64,000 nucleotides of DNA from positions 62,001 to 126,000 of the forward strand of contig NZ_BMQY01000013.1 in NCBI RefSeq assembly GCF_014648355.1, written 5' to 3'. The notes under the pieces were generated by a model that ran no database searches, had not been told where the DNA came from, and saw only the letters and a list, made by a program, of their open reading frames with translations. Both the position numbers and the translations under genes were made by a program. Below are positions 46,472 to 56,619 of this stretch, piece after piece. Source of the DNA: Couchioplanes azureus (GTDB taxonomy: Bacteria > Actinomycetota > Actinomycetes > Mycobacteriales > Micromonosporaceae). Each line of letters opens with the position of its first letter. The stretch's first letter is position 1.

Positions 46472-46688
46472 TCAGCGGCTGCCGGGTACGCCGGCGAAGT
46501 GCACGAGGGCCAGCAGCATGCCGATCGCGCCGGCGAAGGCGGCGCCGCCGGTGAGGATGGCGGTGAAGATGTTCGCGCCGCCAGGCGTAGGCGAGCAGCC
46601 CGGTGGTCTCGGCGATCAGGGCGGCGGCGAGCACGACCAGCGCCGTCCACAGCGGCCGGGTGGACCTAGTCGGCGGGTTCGGGGTCAT
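46472..46688 (-). pseudogene. Small membrane protein with a frameshift
   Basis: From ATG 46688 the frame reads RSTRPLWTALVVLAAALIAE then TTGLLAYA. Homologous-looking sequence continues in another frame as GGANIFTAILTGGAAFAGAI then GMLLALVHFAGVPGSR and TGA at 46472. One inserted or missing base near 46578 explains this. The ATG overlaps the stop of the coiled-coil gene (ATGA), typical of small coupled genes in integrative elements. Confidence 0.55.
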
Positions 46689-47203
46689 GCGGGGTCGCCT
46701 TCGGTAGAGGCGCCGCGGTGCGCCAGGTCGGACAGGGTGGCCACGAGCTGGTCGTGGCGGGTCTCGGCGCATTCGGCGCGTTCCGTGGCGGCGCGGGCTT
46801 CGGCGAGGACGTCGCCGAGCTGGCGGCTGAGCTCGGCGTTGCTGATGCGGGCCTGGTCGGCGGCGTGGGCACGCTGCAGGGCGGCGTCACGCTCGCTGAT
46901 GAGCTGGGTGCGCTGGCTTTCGAGGTCGGCGATCCGAGTCTCAGCGAGCTCAGCGCGGCTGGTGAGTTCGGCGTTCTCCGCGGCGAGGCGTTGCGTCGCC
47001 TGGCCGACCTGGTCGAGGCACGCCTGCAGGGGGTGGGTGACGCAGGTGTGATCGTCCAGGGTGAGCAGAGTGTCGGTTCGGTTCTTCACGTGTTGGCGGT
47101 ATGCCGTGAGGGAGCCGTGCCCAACTGCTGGGCGGTGTACCCGGCGGGTCACGCCGCCGCGGCCACGGCTGGTCCGCCGCGGGCTGCCCACCCTCGGCCG
47201 CAA
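46685..47203 (-). CDS. Coiled-coil protein of unknown function
   Basis: A frame of up to 172 residues. Residues from about 65 to 165 are a long coiled coil (QRLAAENAELTSRAELAETR, AELSRQLGDVLAEARAAT). TLDDHTCVTHPLQACLDQ precedes it. The start is uncertain: the first ATG (47203), GTG at about 47152 or GTG 47089 all lack good ribosome sites. It is followed by an overlapping small membrane protein gene. Such coiled-coil proteins accompany site-specific recombinases in actinobacterial elements; the link here is inference. Confidence 0.5.
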   Translation of the reverse strand: MRPRVGSPRRTSRGRGGVTRRVHRPAVGHGSLTAYRQHVKNRTDTLLTLDDHTCVTHPLQACLDQVGQATQRLAAENAELTSRAELAETRIADLESQRTQLISERDAALQRAHAADQARISNAELSRQLGDVLAEARAATERAECAETRHDQLVATLSDLAHRGASTEGDPA

Positions 47204-47448
47204 CCGCTAACCGATCCGGGCGCACCCGGCGCCAAGCCTGTGTCTTTCGTGCGCGCCGGCGACAATGCAGCGATGAGCGAGGCAGATCTGTTGCAGGCCC
47301 GAGACTGCTGCGCAGCTGTTGACGGTGTGCACTCCGCAGCCGATCAGCAGCGTCGGCAGCGGCTGCCGGTCAGGGCCCGATCCGCCGTGGCTGTGCTGGG
47401 GTGGTTAGCTCCGAGCGAGCTCGAGGTACACAAGGTCGAAGCGCGGGG

Positions 47449-48624
47449 TCAAAGCGCAGACGCCAACTGCCTGGATGCGATCACCGTGTGCGCAGCCAAC
47501 GTGTCGGTCCTCGGGCACCACACAGGTACACGGTCGATCTCGGTCGACCGCACCTCCGCGAGCACCGTCTCGGTGCCGGGACGGTAGATCATCTGCAAAC
47601 CAAGCCGCGTGTAGATCTCTGCGCGGTCCTGCTGGTCCGCCTGTCTGAGCAGGCCGAGAAGGCCGCCGAAGGCGTCCACGATCGCGGCGATCTGCTCTTC
47701 GCCCATCCGGGTCGGCGGTGCTTCGGTCAGGCCTAGCCGAGCCTGCGCTGCTCTCTTGACCGTGGTCGTCTCGCCGATCCATTCAGCGACCAGCACCGGA
47801 TCGCCTCCGGCATCGAGTGCGGCCCGATACCGCGCGATCTTGGCGTCGCACTCGGCGATCGCCGCCCGAAGATTCGGCGCCTCGTCGTCCTTCTGGCGCT
47901 CCGCAAGCGCGGCACGATGGCTGGCGTCGGCGATACGGCGCAGCGTGTCAGGCAGGCGTGCCTGGCCGAGTTCCTCGTAAAGGAAGCGGTCCACCGGGTC
48001 GGCGAGGGCCTCCTGCCGCACGTACAGCACCGGTGGATGCGCGATTTCGAGCTGGCGGACGTAGTCGCGGGATGCCTTGCAGCGGTAGTAGATGCGGCCG
48101 TGGTTGACGCTACCGGCCATCATTCGGCCGCAGAGAGCGCATCGGAGCAGGCCACGGAACAGGAAGGGGTGCCGGCTGCGGCGCGGGGCCTTGCCGGCGT
48201 CGCCGCGTGTGCCACGCGCCTTCACCGTCTGCTGCGCGCGTTCGTAGAGGTCGGTGCTGATGAGCGGCGTGTGTGCCTCGGTGTTTGACCAGACCCATTC
48301 ACCGGGGTGGTTCCAGCGGTGGCGTGCTTCATGGCCAAGAGCGACGTCATCCACGTCGATCAGGATCTTGTCGGTGCGGGCGCGGTTCCAGACCTGGCCG
48401 GTGTACCGAGGGTTCTGCAGGATCGCGCGGATGGCCGTGGTCTCCCACACCTCCGTCCGGCGATGCGGATTACGCGCGCGGTCATAGGCCGACGGGCAAG
48501 GGATGCCGTCCTGGGTCAGGCCACGCGCGATCGACGTCATGCCCCGCCCGGCGACGTACTCGGCGAAGATTCGCTTTACCACCGGGGCGGTGATGGGGTC
48601 GGGTTCGAGTTTGTGGAGTCGCTA
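47449..48624 (-). pseudogene. Large serine recombinase Int4, 5'-truncated
   Basis: About 390 codons ending at TGA 47449. It is the C-terminal two thirds of an Int3-type recombinase: RLHKLEPDPITAPVVKRIF, GMTSIARGLTQDGIPCPSAY, CALCGRMMAGSVNHGRIYYRC (pieces CALCGRMM, GRIYYRC), the coiled coil and the tail CPRTDTLAAHTVIASRQL. The resolvase catalytic domain is missing: homology stops at 48624, where the sequence fuses to an unrelated short ORF. The frame from GTG 48582 cannot encode an active recombinase. Confidence 0.8.
47511..47519 (-). other. Attachment-site copy E (degenerate TCGGGCACC) in the Int4 3' end
   Basis: This lies at the same place in the Int4 tail as copy D in Int3, but two of nine bases differ and GTCGGTCC replaces TTGATCC. 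It has probably diverged from the functional core. Confidence 0.5.
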
Positions 48625-48772
48625 GCGCTGCGTAGCGTCCTGAGCACGGCTCGGGCTCAGCGCAAGTGACGCAAAGGCCGCCTGGTGTCACGGGAAGGTG
48701 CAGGTACAGGTCCGCCTCTGCGGTCGCGATCTGCGCCCGGGCGGCATGAGAGAGGTACACCGTCGGGGTCAT
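48482..48772 (-). pseudogene. Small protein truncated by the Int4 fragment
   Basis: From ATG 48772 the frame reads TVYLSHAARAQIATAEADLY then LPVTPGGLCVTCAEPEPCSG RYAAL, a small protein with a CxxC...C cluster. After about 50 residues it enters the recombinase remnant out of frame and continues meaninglessly to 48482. Its ATG overlaps the stop of the preceding gene (ATGA), so it was the third gene of a short operon. Confidence 0.5.
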
Positions 48773-49026
48773 GATGCGTTGCTCGATGTGGGCCAGCCCG
48801 GCAGGTGGTGGATGCCGGTGACGCGTATCTGCGCGTAGCGTTCCTCGCCCTCGTACCCGTTCGGCCACAACGGGATACCTTCGACGACCACCCATGGGCC
48901 GTCATGGAGGTACACGAGGTGATGCACCGTGGTGATTCGCAGGGTCATGGAGCCGATGCCGTAGCAGTAGTCCGGTTCGGCTATCTGGATCAAGTCTCCC
49001 GCTCGGACTGGGGCGACGCGGCTCAC
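48769..49026 (-). CDS. Small protein of an integrative-element operon (unknown function)
   Basis: An 85-residue protein from GTG 49026, with GGAGGCG seven bases upstream; GTGA overlaps the previous stop. Sequence VRAGDLIQIAEPDYCYGIGS and LRITTVHHLVYLHDGPWVVV suggests a small beta-rich domain. No family recognised. Confidence 0.6.
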   Translation of the reverse strand: MSRVAPVRAGDLIQIAEPDYCYGIGSMTLRITTVHHLVYLHDGPWVVVEGIPLWPNGYEGEERYAQIRVTGIHHLPGWPTSSNAS

Positions 49027-49265
49027 GATGAATCGCCTCCGTGCTGAAGCCGCGGAGAAGCCGGCATGGTCGGCTCTGCCTCTCGGTCGATGGAGGTGAG
49101 CAGCCGCTCGGAGGCGAACCGCCAGTCTTCGCACCTCGGCAACCGGCAGACGAGGCAGGCACCCACAGCCGGATCATCGGCGTGCATGGCGACAACGTCG
49201 CGGTAGTAGGGCAGAAGCCGATCGGTCAGCGACCCGGACTCGTGTCGGTCCTGCTCTGCAGCCAT
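49023..49265 (-). CDS. Small Cys-containing protein, first gene of a short operon
   Basis: An 80-residue protein from ATG 49265 with GGAGGA four bases upstream. CLVCRLPRC gives a compact cysteine cluster that may bind metal. LLPYYRDVVAMHADDPAVGA precedes it. It is followed by two overlapping small genes. The cluster resembles accessory operons of integrative elements, but no replication or transfer gene is left beside it. Confidence 0.6.
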   Translation of the reverse strand: MAAEQDRHESGSLTDRLLPYYRDVVAMHADDPAVGACLVCRLPRCEDWRFASERLLTSIDREAEPTMPASPRLQHGGDSS

Positions 49266-49757
49266 GGGGTCCTCCGTGCGGTGACATCCCGGCCGCCCGG
49301 AGGCAACTGTCACGGACGGCCGAGGCCTTTCAGGCGGGCACCACATCGAATGGCGCTCCACGAGCCAGACTCATCGCGCATGGAGGCGGTCGGCACCGCG
49401 TACCCCTGGACGTCTCGCGACATCTACACGTGCCACCCGAGCGCCGTCCCACTGTCACCGGCGGATACCTGATCTTGCGGCAGCTCTATCCACGGGAACT
49501 TGAGAACTTCTAGCGAGAGATTCAATACGCACAGCCCGCTCCCAGGCTCGACCCCATTTCTCGCGTGGTTGCTGTGACGGCGGGTGCGTCGTGGTGCGGC
49601 TCCGCCGTCGCGCGGTCAGCCGTTCGGGCAGCGGATTCCGCCCCGGCACGTCGGCTGCGCGCCTGCCGGAGGATCTGCATCCGGTCGATTGCATCTACTG
49701 GGCGTATGCCGCAAATCAGTACCGTTCGGTCATCTATTGGTTGTCGAAGGGTTGCAG
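49266..49757 (+). promoter_or_regulatory. Upstream region and conserved leader of giant secreted protein 2
   Basis: Bases from about 49500 to 49757 are homologous to the leader of giant protein 1 at 28456-28712. The shared stretch includes GAAGGGTTGCAG, the ribosome site, six bases from ATG. Upstream of 49500 the two loci are unrelated. In-frame codons run back to 49584 but the conserved start with signal peptide is ATG 49758. Confidence 0.5.
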
Positions 49758-52700
49758 ATGCTGCGGCAGGAACCTCGCACGTTCCCGGTGATGGCGAGTG
49801 CACGCGCGGGCGGGCGGTCACGCCGGCTCACCACGCTCACCCTGGCGTGCGTCCTTGCGCTGCTGGCGCCCTTTCTCGCGGTGACACCCGCGTCGGCTTC
49901 GGGTGTGGTCACGGTGACCAACCCGGGCGGGCAGGTCGGCCCCACCGGGGTCGCCTACACCAAGCAGATGACCGCGACCGGCGGCACCGCCCCCTACGCG
50001 TGGTCGGCGCTGTCGCTGCCGCCCGGCCTGGCGATTGACGCGACCACCGGTTTGATCTCTGGCACCCCGACCACCGCCGGTAGCTATGCGACGAAGGTGA
50101 CCGCGACCGACACCACCGGTGTCGCGGGCACGGTGTCGTTCTCCTTCGCCACCGGCGTGATCGTCACCTACCCGAGCAGCCGGGGCAGCAACACCGGCAC
50201 CCCGATCGCCCCGCTGGCGCTCAAGGTCGCCGGCGGCACCGGCGAGTACACGTGGACCGCGACCGGTCTGCCCACCGGTTTGGCCATCGACGCCAAGACC
50301 GGGATCATCACCGGGACCCCGACGGTCGACGGCAGCTACTCGGTCAAGGCCACCGCCACCGACACCGCCGGCAAGGCCGGCTCCACCGGCTTCCCGTGGA
50401 CCGTCGCGCCCGGCGCCACCGTCACCGACCCCGGTCCCGTGCACGCCACCACCGGCGTCGCCGTGTCGAAGCAGATTACCGCCACCGGCGGCACCACCCC
50501 CTACGTCTGGACCGCCACCGGCCTCCCGACCGGCCTCACCATCAAGTCCAGCACGGGCCTGATCTCCGGCACCCCCACCGCCGTCACCGAGGGTGCCGCG
50601 TCGGTGCTGATCACCGTCACCGACGCCGCGAAGATCGCCACCACCATCACCGTCCCGGTCACCGTCGCCACCCCGGTCACCGTCACCGACCCCGGCACCC
50701 GCACCGACGCCACCGGCGTTGCCGCGTCGGTGTCCCTCGCCGCCACCGGCGGCGTCGCCCCGTACACGTGGTCGGCCACCGGTCTGCCTACCGGCCTGAC
50801 CCTCCACGCGGCCACGGGCGTCATCTCCGGCACCCCCACCACCGTCGCGTCGAGCACGGTGAGCGTCACCGCCACCGACAGCGGCCAGCGCACCCACACC
50901 GCGTCATTCACCTGGAACATCGTCCCACCTGTCACCGTGACCAACCCCGGTGGCCAGGTCGGCCCCACCGGCGTCGCGTACTCGAAGACCCTGAGCGCCA
51001 CCGGCGGCACCACCCCCTACCGATGGACCGCCACCGGCCTGCCCACCGGCCTGTCCATCGACGCCGCCACCGGTGTCATCTCGGGCACGCCCACCACTGC
51101 GGGTAGCCAGACGACGAAGGTCACCGTCACCGACAAGGACGGCATCACCGGCAGCGCCTCGTTCAACTTCGCCACCGGCGTGATCGTCACCTACCCCAGC
51201 AGCCGCGGCTCGGGCATCGGCATGCCGATCACACCGCTCGCGATCAAGGCCGCCGGCGGCACCGGCGACTACACCTGGACCGCCACCGGCCTCCCGCCCG
51301 GCCTGACCATAGACCCGGCCACGGGTGTCGTCACCGGCACCCCCACGACGAACGGCGTCTACACCGCCAAGGTCACCGCCACCGACACCGCTCGCGTCTC
51401 CGGCGCCACCAGCTTCCCCTGGACCATCGCCGCCGCACCCCAGCTGACCAACCCCGGCCCGATCGCCGCGACCACCGGCGTCGCGGTCTCTCTGCAGATG
51501 ACCGCCACCGGCGGCAAGGCCCCCTACACCTGGACCGCCATCGGCCTGCCCGCCGGGCTGACCATCAAGTCCGGCACCGGCCTCATCACCGGCACCTCCA
51601 CCAGTGAGACCACCGCAACGGTCACCGTGACCGTGACCGACGCTATGAAGATCAGCAACACGGTGACGTTCCCGCTGTCTGTCACCACTCCCCTGCGCCT
51701 CACCAACCCCGGACCGCAGCACGGCACCGTTGGTGTCGACACCTCTGTCAACCTCGACGCCAGCGGCGGCGGCGCGCCCTACATCTGGACGGCAACCGGC
51801 CTTCCCGGCGGCCTGACAATCAACCCCTCCACCGGCGTCGTCGCAGGTACGCCTACTGCCACGGGCACCTGGACGACGACGGCCACCGCCACCGACGCCG
51901 CCAAGCGCACCATCAGCGTGTCGTTCACCTGGAACGTCGCCACCGCCCTCGCCATCATCAACCCCGACGCGCAGACCAGCGTCACCGGCACGGCCGTCTC
52001 CGTCACCGTCACCGCCGGCGGCGGCAGCGCCCCCTACACATGGACGGCGACCGGCCTGCCCGACGGCCTCAGCATCAACGCGTCGACCGGCGTCATCTCC
52101 GGCACAGCGGCAACCCCGGGGACGTCGACAGTCACCCTCACCGCCACCGACGCCGGCAACCGCATTGACAGCGTCAATGTCGCCTGGAACGTCGCAGGGC
52201 CGTTGGACGTCCAAACACCCGCGACTCAGAACGGTGTCGCCGGATACCCCGTTTCCCTCACCGTCACCGCCGTGGGCGGCACGGCTCCTTACGTTTGGAC
52301 CGCGGCCGGCCTTCCTGCCGGCCTGAACATTAACCAAGAGACCGGTGCCATCACCGGCATCCCCGCCACGGTCGGCACCTCTAACGCGACGGTGAAGGCC
52401 ACCGACGCCGCCGGGCGCACCGCGAGCGCTGACTTCCTGTGGACGGTCGACACGCCGGTCGCGATCGCGGCGATTGCGAACCAGAACGCCACTGTGGGTG
52501 TCGCCGTGTCCCTCACCGCCACAGCCGATGGCGGCACTGGCCCGTACACCTGGTCCGCCCTCGGCCTTCCCGACGGGGTCGCCGTCAATGGCACCACCGG
52601 AGTCATCTCCGGTACGCCTACGACCATCGCAACCTGGTCGATCACCCTCCGTGCCACCGACACGCAAGGTTACAGCGCGACCGCCACCTTCGACTGGGAT

Positions 52701-55700
52701 GTACGCGCACGGCCGATCATCGCCGCGCAGAACGCGCAAAGCGGCGACGTCGGCCGAGCTGGTCAGCTCACCATGACCGCGACTGGCGGTACCGCCCCGT
52801 ATGCCTGGACTGTGGCCGGACTGCCGCCGGGCCTGAACATCACCGCGGACACCGGATCCGTCAACGGCACCGCTACCACGGCCGGAACCTACCGTGTCAC
52901 CGTCACCGTCACCGACGCGGCAGGTCGGACGAACAATTCCACCTTCGACTGGAAGATCTACACGGCGCCGGCGTCGAGTCCGGTGATGACCTCGGGCAAG
53001 GGTGTGCGGCTCGGGTCGAGCATGCCGCCCGGTGCCCACCGGGGTGCCGCGGTGGTGGGTGACTACGCGTTCACCTCGGCTGGCCACCAGCTCGTCAAGA
53101 CCAACATTCAGACCGGCGTCACCAGCGTGCTGGCCGGCACCACCACCAGCGGCTGCATCGACGCCGATAGCGGCAGCGCGGTCCGGCTTACCGACCCGAA
53201 GGTCATCGGCGCTGACGGCTCGGTGATCTACATCCGCAGTTGCACCAGCATCTACGCCGTCAGCCCGAACAGCGGCGCCACCACCCGCCTGGCCAACGCC
53301 AACAACGGAGTCCACTTCGCCATCGGTGGACACCGCCTCTACACTCTGAACGGTTCCTATCTCTACCAGTACGACCTGAAGAGCGGCGTCAATGTCACAT
53401 TGGCCTCCAACATCGGCAGCGGCCCCAGCAGCGACTTGCGGGCGGTGGGCGCCGATGACACCGCGGTCTGGGTGACTGTCGGCCGCGACATCCTTCGATT
53501 CGACCTCACTGGCCAGCAGATCGCCTCGGTGACCCTGCCCACGGGCCTACACTTCACCGGAACGATGGTCTCGGTCAGCGGCTACCTCTACGCCACCACC
53601 AACGACAACCTGATCGTGCGGATCACCAAGGCCGACGCCGCCACCGGCATCATCACCGGCGACACCAGCGACGGCATGACGTTCACCTCCCCCAGCGGCC
53701 TGGTCACCGACGGCGACGCCCTCTACACCGCCGACAGCCAAGGCCTGACCCGCATCACCGCCACCAACCGCACCTACACGGCGCCGGCGTCGAGTCCGGT
53801 GATGACCTCGGGCAAGGGTGTGCGGCTCGGGTCGAGCATGTCGCCCGGTGCCCACCGGGGTGCCGCGGTGGTGGGTGACTACGCGTTCACCTCGGCTGGC
53901 CACCAGCTCGTCAAGACCGACATTCAGAACGGCGTCACCAGCGTGCTGGCCGGCACCACCACCAGCGGCTGCATCGACGCCGATAGCGGCAGCGCGGTCC
54001 AGCTCACCACCCCGACGGTCATCGGCGCCGACGGCTCCGTGATCTACATCGCCGCCTGCTCCGGCATCCGCGCGGTCAACCCGAACACCGGCGCCACCAC
54101 CCGCCTAAGCAACGCCGTCCTCGGAAACGCCCACGCCATCGGAGGACACCGCCTCTACACCCTCACCGCCAGCAACCTCTACCAATACGACCTGAAAACC
54201 GGCATCAACGTCCTGCTGGCCAACAACATTGGCAGCGGTCCCAGCAGCAACTTGCGGGCGGTGGGCGCCGATGACACCGCGGTCTGGGTGACTGTCGGCC
54301 GCGACATCCTTCGATTCGACCTCACTGGCCAGCAGATCGCCTCGGTGACCCTGCCCACGGGCCTACACTTCACCGGAACGATGGTCTCGGTCAGCGGCTA
54401 CCTCTACGCCACCACCAACGACAACCTGATCGTGCGGATCACCAAGGCCGACGCCGCCACCCGCATCATCACCGGCGACACCAGCGACGGCATGACGTTC
54501 ACCTCCCCCAGCGGCCTGGTCACCGACGGCGACGCCCTCTACACCGCCGACAGCCAAGGCCTGACCCGCATCACCGCCACCAACCGCACCTACACGGCAG
54601 CTTTTGCTGGGCCGAAGTTCTACGATGCTTCACTGAGCCCGATCACGACGACCACCTCTGCGCACGTGCGAGGTATCGCCGCCATTGGAAGCTTTGTCTT
54701 CACCTCGGCGAATAACCAGATCATCAAGACGAACACTCAGACCGGTGCCAGCACCGTGCTGGCCGGCACCACGACCAACACCAGCGGCTGCATCGACGCC
54801 GATAGCGGCAGCGCGGTCCGGCTCACCACCCCGACGGTCATCGGCGCCGACGGCTCCGTGATCTACATCGCCGCCTGCTCCGGCATCCGCGCGGTCAACC
54901 CGAACACCGGCGCCACCACCCGCCTAAGCAACGCCGTCCTCGGGCTTAACGCCATCGGAGGACACCGCCTCTACACCCTCACCGCCAGCAACCTCTACCA
55001 ATACGACCTGAAAACCGGTATCAACGTCCTGCTGGCCAACAACATTCCTGGCAGTTACTACACTCAGCGGGCACTGGCTGCCGACGACTCCCACGTCTGG
55101 GTCGCAGTGGGTTCCACCCTGCTGAAGGTGACCCCCTGGAACCTCACAGGGCCCGTCAACGGGACAGCCGGCCAGGTCACCACCGTGACGACCCAAATGG
55201 CCAGCGCCGCGGGCGGGATGGAGGCTGGCGGCGTAGCCCTCGAGGGGATTATGACCTCGATCGGGGACTACCTCTACATCAGGACAACCCGCCCCGACCT
55301 GCCCAACGGCACACCCCAACTCACCGAACTAGCCGCGATTAGTAAGGTCGACGGATCCAGGACCGGCGTCGCCGTACCCTATGGTCGCCGGAATGCCGAC
55401 AACACCCTTGTCCCAGGATCAGCTCTGGGCCTCACCTACGACGGCAACGACCTCTACACCTTGTCCGAACTCGACGGAACCACCACTCTGCTCCGCATCC
55501 GTATGCAGGCACCCATCACTCCCCCGGCGCCGGCGGAGGCCATTGACTGGTGGGACCGACTCACTGACGTTCAGCGGGATCATGTAACCACCGATCACCC
55601 TGAGCGAGTCGGGGCGCTCGACGGCCTACCGGCCATCGAGCGGGACAAGCTCAACAGGCAGTATCTCAGTGCTCTTCGCCGATCTTTGAGCGAGTGGAAA

Positions 55701-56600
55701 GAGACGTACATCCGCGAAATTACGACGCAGGATGAGGTGGAGGCCGTCGATGTGAAACTGGATCGCATCGAGAAGACCTTCGCCGCACTGAAGATGTTGT
55801 CGGATCGAGGCGATACGGGGTTCCTGCTCGGCGTCGAACTGGAAGGCGACGGCGAAATCATCATCGCGAACCAGAACCCGGACACCGCCCGACACACCGC
55901 AGTATGGGTTCCCGGCCTCAGCACGGACATCGACAGCTCACTCAAAACCGGTCCAGACGACAACCTCCATCGGATTATCAACCTCAGGAACAGTGCCGAT
56001 AGCCTGACCTCGGCGGAAAACGATGTCTCCACGATCATGTGGTTGGGATACGACGCTCCTGAGGATAATTCCATTACTATTCTGTCCGTGGCCCTCTACC
56101 ACCGCGCGGAGGCCGGCGCTGGAATGCTGACCAGGTTCGTCGACGGGCTGCGGCTCGCCCACCACCCAGGCGACAACCACCTCACTGTCGAAGGGCACTC
56201 CTACGGATCCACGGTGGTCGGCGAAGCCGCCCGCAGCGGAAACCTGCATGCCGACGACATCATGGTGGCCGGCAGCCCCGGCATGCATGTCAATAACGCC
56301 GGGGAACTGATGAGCGACCCGCGACACGTGTGGGCTGGCGCTGCCTGGGATGATCAGGTGGCGGTAAGCGCCTGGGGCTACCTTGCGGGTCTCGGTGTTG
56401 GAGCCATCGCGGACTGGACCCATGACACCAGCCCGCACGTTGAGTCTTTCGGCGCCAACCGTTATGTCGTCGACACTTCCGGGCACAGCGACTACTGGAC
56501 TCATGACTCCGCGAGCTTGAAAAACCAGGCCGCGGTGATTACCGGCCTATACGATGTGGTCGAGTTGGAACACGGACAGGCACCGCCGAATATTTCCTGA
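49758..56600 (+). CDS. Giant secreted protein 2: 12 Ig-like repeats, beta-propeller, alpha/beta hydrolase
   Basis: A 2280-residue protein. A signal peptide spans residues 1-48 (ATASAS-like end in AVTPASASG). Twelve putative Ig repeats of about 85 residues run to about 1066, each with GGTxPYxWTATGLPxGL and TGxISGTPTT. Beta-propeller-like repeats follow to about 1915, including two near-identical 272-residue units. The C-terminal domain (about 2040-2280) is an alpha/beta hydrolase with nucleophile elbow VEGHSYGSTVVGEA, AVWVPGLSTD and MVAGSPGMHV, like DUF1023 proteins. Its first half is a paralogue of the broken protein at 28713, but the C-terminus is different, as in polymorphic toxins. A lipoprotein gene follows closely and may be its partner or immunity protein. 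Confidence 0.85.
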   Translation: MLRQEPRTFPVMASARAGGRSRRLTTLTLACVLALLAPFLAVTPASASGVVTVTNPGGQVGPTGVAYTKQMTATGGTAPYAWSALSLPPGLAIDATTGLISGTPTTAGSYATKVTATDTTGVAGTVSFSFATGVIVTYPSSRGSNTGTPIAPLALKVAGGTGEYTWTATGLPTGLAIDAKTGIITGTPTVDGSYSVKATATDTAGKAGSTGFPWTVAPGATVTDPGPVHATTGVAVSKQITATGGTTPYVWTATGLPTGLTIKSSTGLISGTPTAVTEGAASVLITVTDAAKIATTITVPVTVATPVTVTDPGTRTDATGVAASVSLAATGGVAPYTWSATGLPTGLTLHAATGVISGTPTTVASSTVSVTATDSGQRTHTASFTWNIVPPVTVTNPGGQVGPTGVAYSKTLSATGGTTPYRWTATGLPTGLSIDAATGVISGTPTTAGSQTTKVTVTDKDGITGSASFNFATGVIVTYPSSRGSGIGMPITPLAIKAAGGTGDYTWTATGLPPGLTIDPATGVVTGTPTTNGVYTAKVTATDTARVSGATSFPWTIAAAPQLTNPGPIAATTGVAVSLQMTATGGKAPYTWTAIGLPAGLTIKSGTGLITGTSTSETTATVTVTVTDAMKISNTVTFPLSVTTPLRLTNPGPQHGTVGVDTSVNLDASGGGAPYIWTATGLPGGLTINPSTGVVAGTPTATGTWTTTATATDAAKRTISVSFTWNVATALAIINPDAQTSVTGTAVSVTVTAGGGSAPYTWTATGLPDGLSINASTGVISGTAATPGTSTVTLTATDAGNRIDSVNVAWNVAGPLDVQTPATQNGVAGYPVSLTVTAVGGTAPYVWTAAGLPAGLNINQETGAITGIPATVGTSNATVKATDAAGRTASADFLWTVDTPVAIAAIANQNATVGVAVSLTATADGGTGPYTWSALGLPDGVAVNGTTGVISGTPTTIATWSITLRATDTQGYSATATFDWDVRARPIIAAQNAQSGDVGRAGQLTMTATGGTAPYAWTVAGLPPGLNITADTGSVNGTATTAGTYRVTVTVTDAAGRTNNSTFDWKIYTAPASSPVMTSGKGVRLGSSMPPGAHRGAAVVGDYAFTSAGHQLVKTNIQTGVTSVLAGTTTSGCIDADSGSAVRLTDPKVIGADGSVIYIRSCTSIYAVSPNSGATTRLANANNGVHFAIGGHRLYTLNGSYLYQYDLKSGVNVTLASNIGSGPSSDLRAVGADDTAVWVTVGRDILRFDLTGQQIASVTLPTGLHFTGTMVSVSGYLYATTNDNLIVRITKADAATGIITGDTSDGMTFTSPSGLVTDGDALYTADSQGLTRITATNRTYTAPASSPVMTSGKGVRLGSSMSPGAHRGAAVVGDYAFTSAGHQLVKTDIQNGVTSVLAGTTTSGCIDADSGSAVQLTTPTVIGADGSVIYIAACSGIRAVNPNTGATTRLSNAVLGNAHAIGGHRLYTLTASNLYQYDLKTGINVLLANNIGSGPSSNLRAVGADDTAVWVTVGRDILRFDLTGQQIASVTLPTGLHFTGTMVSVSGYLYATTNDNLIVRITKADAATRIITGDTSDGMTFTSPSGLVTDGDALYTADSQGLTRITATNRTYTAAFAGPKFYDASLSPITTTTSAHVRGIAAIGSFVFTSANNQIIKTNTQTGASTVLAGTTTNTSGCIDADSGSAVRLTTPTVIGADGSVIYIAACSGIRAVNPNTGATTRLSNAVLGLNAIGGHRLYTLTASNLYQYDLKTGINVLLANNIPGSYYTQRALAADDSHVWVAVGSTLLKVTPWNLTGPVNGTAGQVTTVTTQMASAAGGMEAGGVALEGIMTSIGDYLYIRTTRPDLPNGTPQLTELAAISKVDGSRTGVAVPYGRRNADNTLVPGSALGLTYDGNDLYTLSELDGTTTLLRIRMQAPITPPAPAEAIDWWDRLTDVQRDHVTTDHPERVGALDGLPAIERDKLNRQYLSALRRSLSEWKETYIREITTQDEVEAVDVKLDRIEKTFAALKMLSDRGDTGFLLGVELEGDGEIIIANQNPDTARHTAVWVPGLSTDIDSSLKTGPDDNLHRIINLRNSADSLTSAENDVSTIMWLGYDAPEDNSITILSVALYHRAEAGAGMLTRFVDGLRLAHHPGDNHLTVEGHSYGSTVVGEAARSGNLHADDIMVAGSPGMHVNNAGELMSDPRHVWAGAAWDDQVAVSAWGYLAGLGVGAIADWTHDTSPHVESFGANRYVVDTSGHSDYWTHDSASLKNQAAVITGLYDVVELEHGQAPPNIS
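52959..54590 (+). repeat. Two tandem 816-bp repeat units inside the giant gene
   Basis: TACACGGCGCCGG at 52959 recurs at 53775, and the unit ends at a third TACACGG at 54591. Both periods are exactly 816 bases (272 codons). Long stretches are identical, including silent positions (for example around GGTGCCGCGGTGGTGGGTG and the last 350 bases). The recent duplication adds one set of propeller blades. Confidence 0.85.
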
Positions 56601-56619
56601 CGCGAGGTGGGGAACGGCA

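Noticed and set aside
50904..53333. An 809-codon open frame on the minus strand opposite the giant gene
   Set aside because: It is a Gly/Asp/Arg-rich shadow caused by the GC-rich repeated coding strand; it has no domain and the plus strand shows clear protein repeats.
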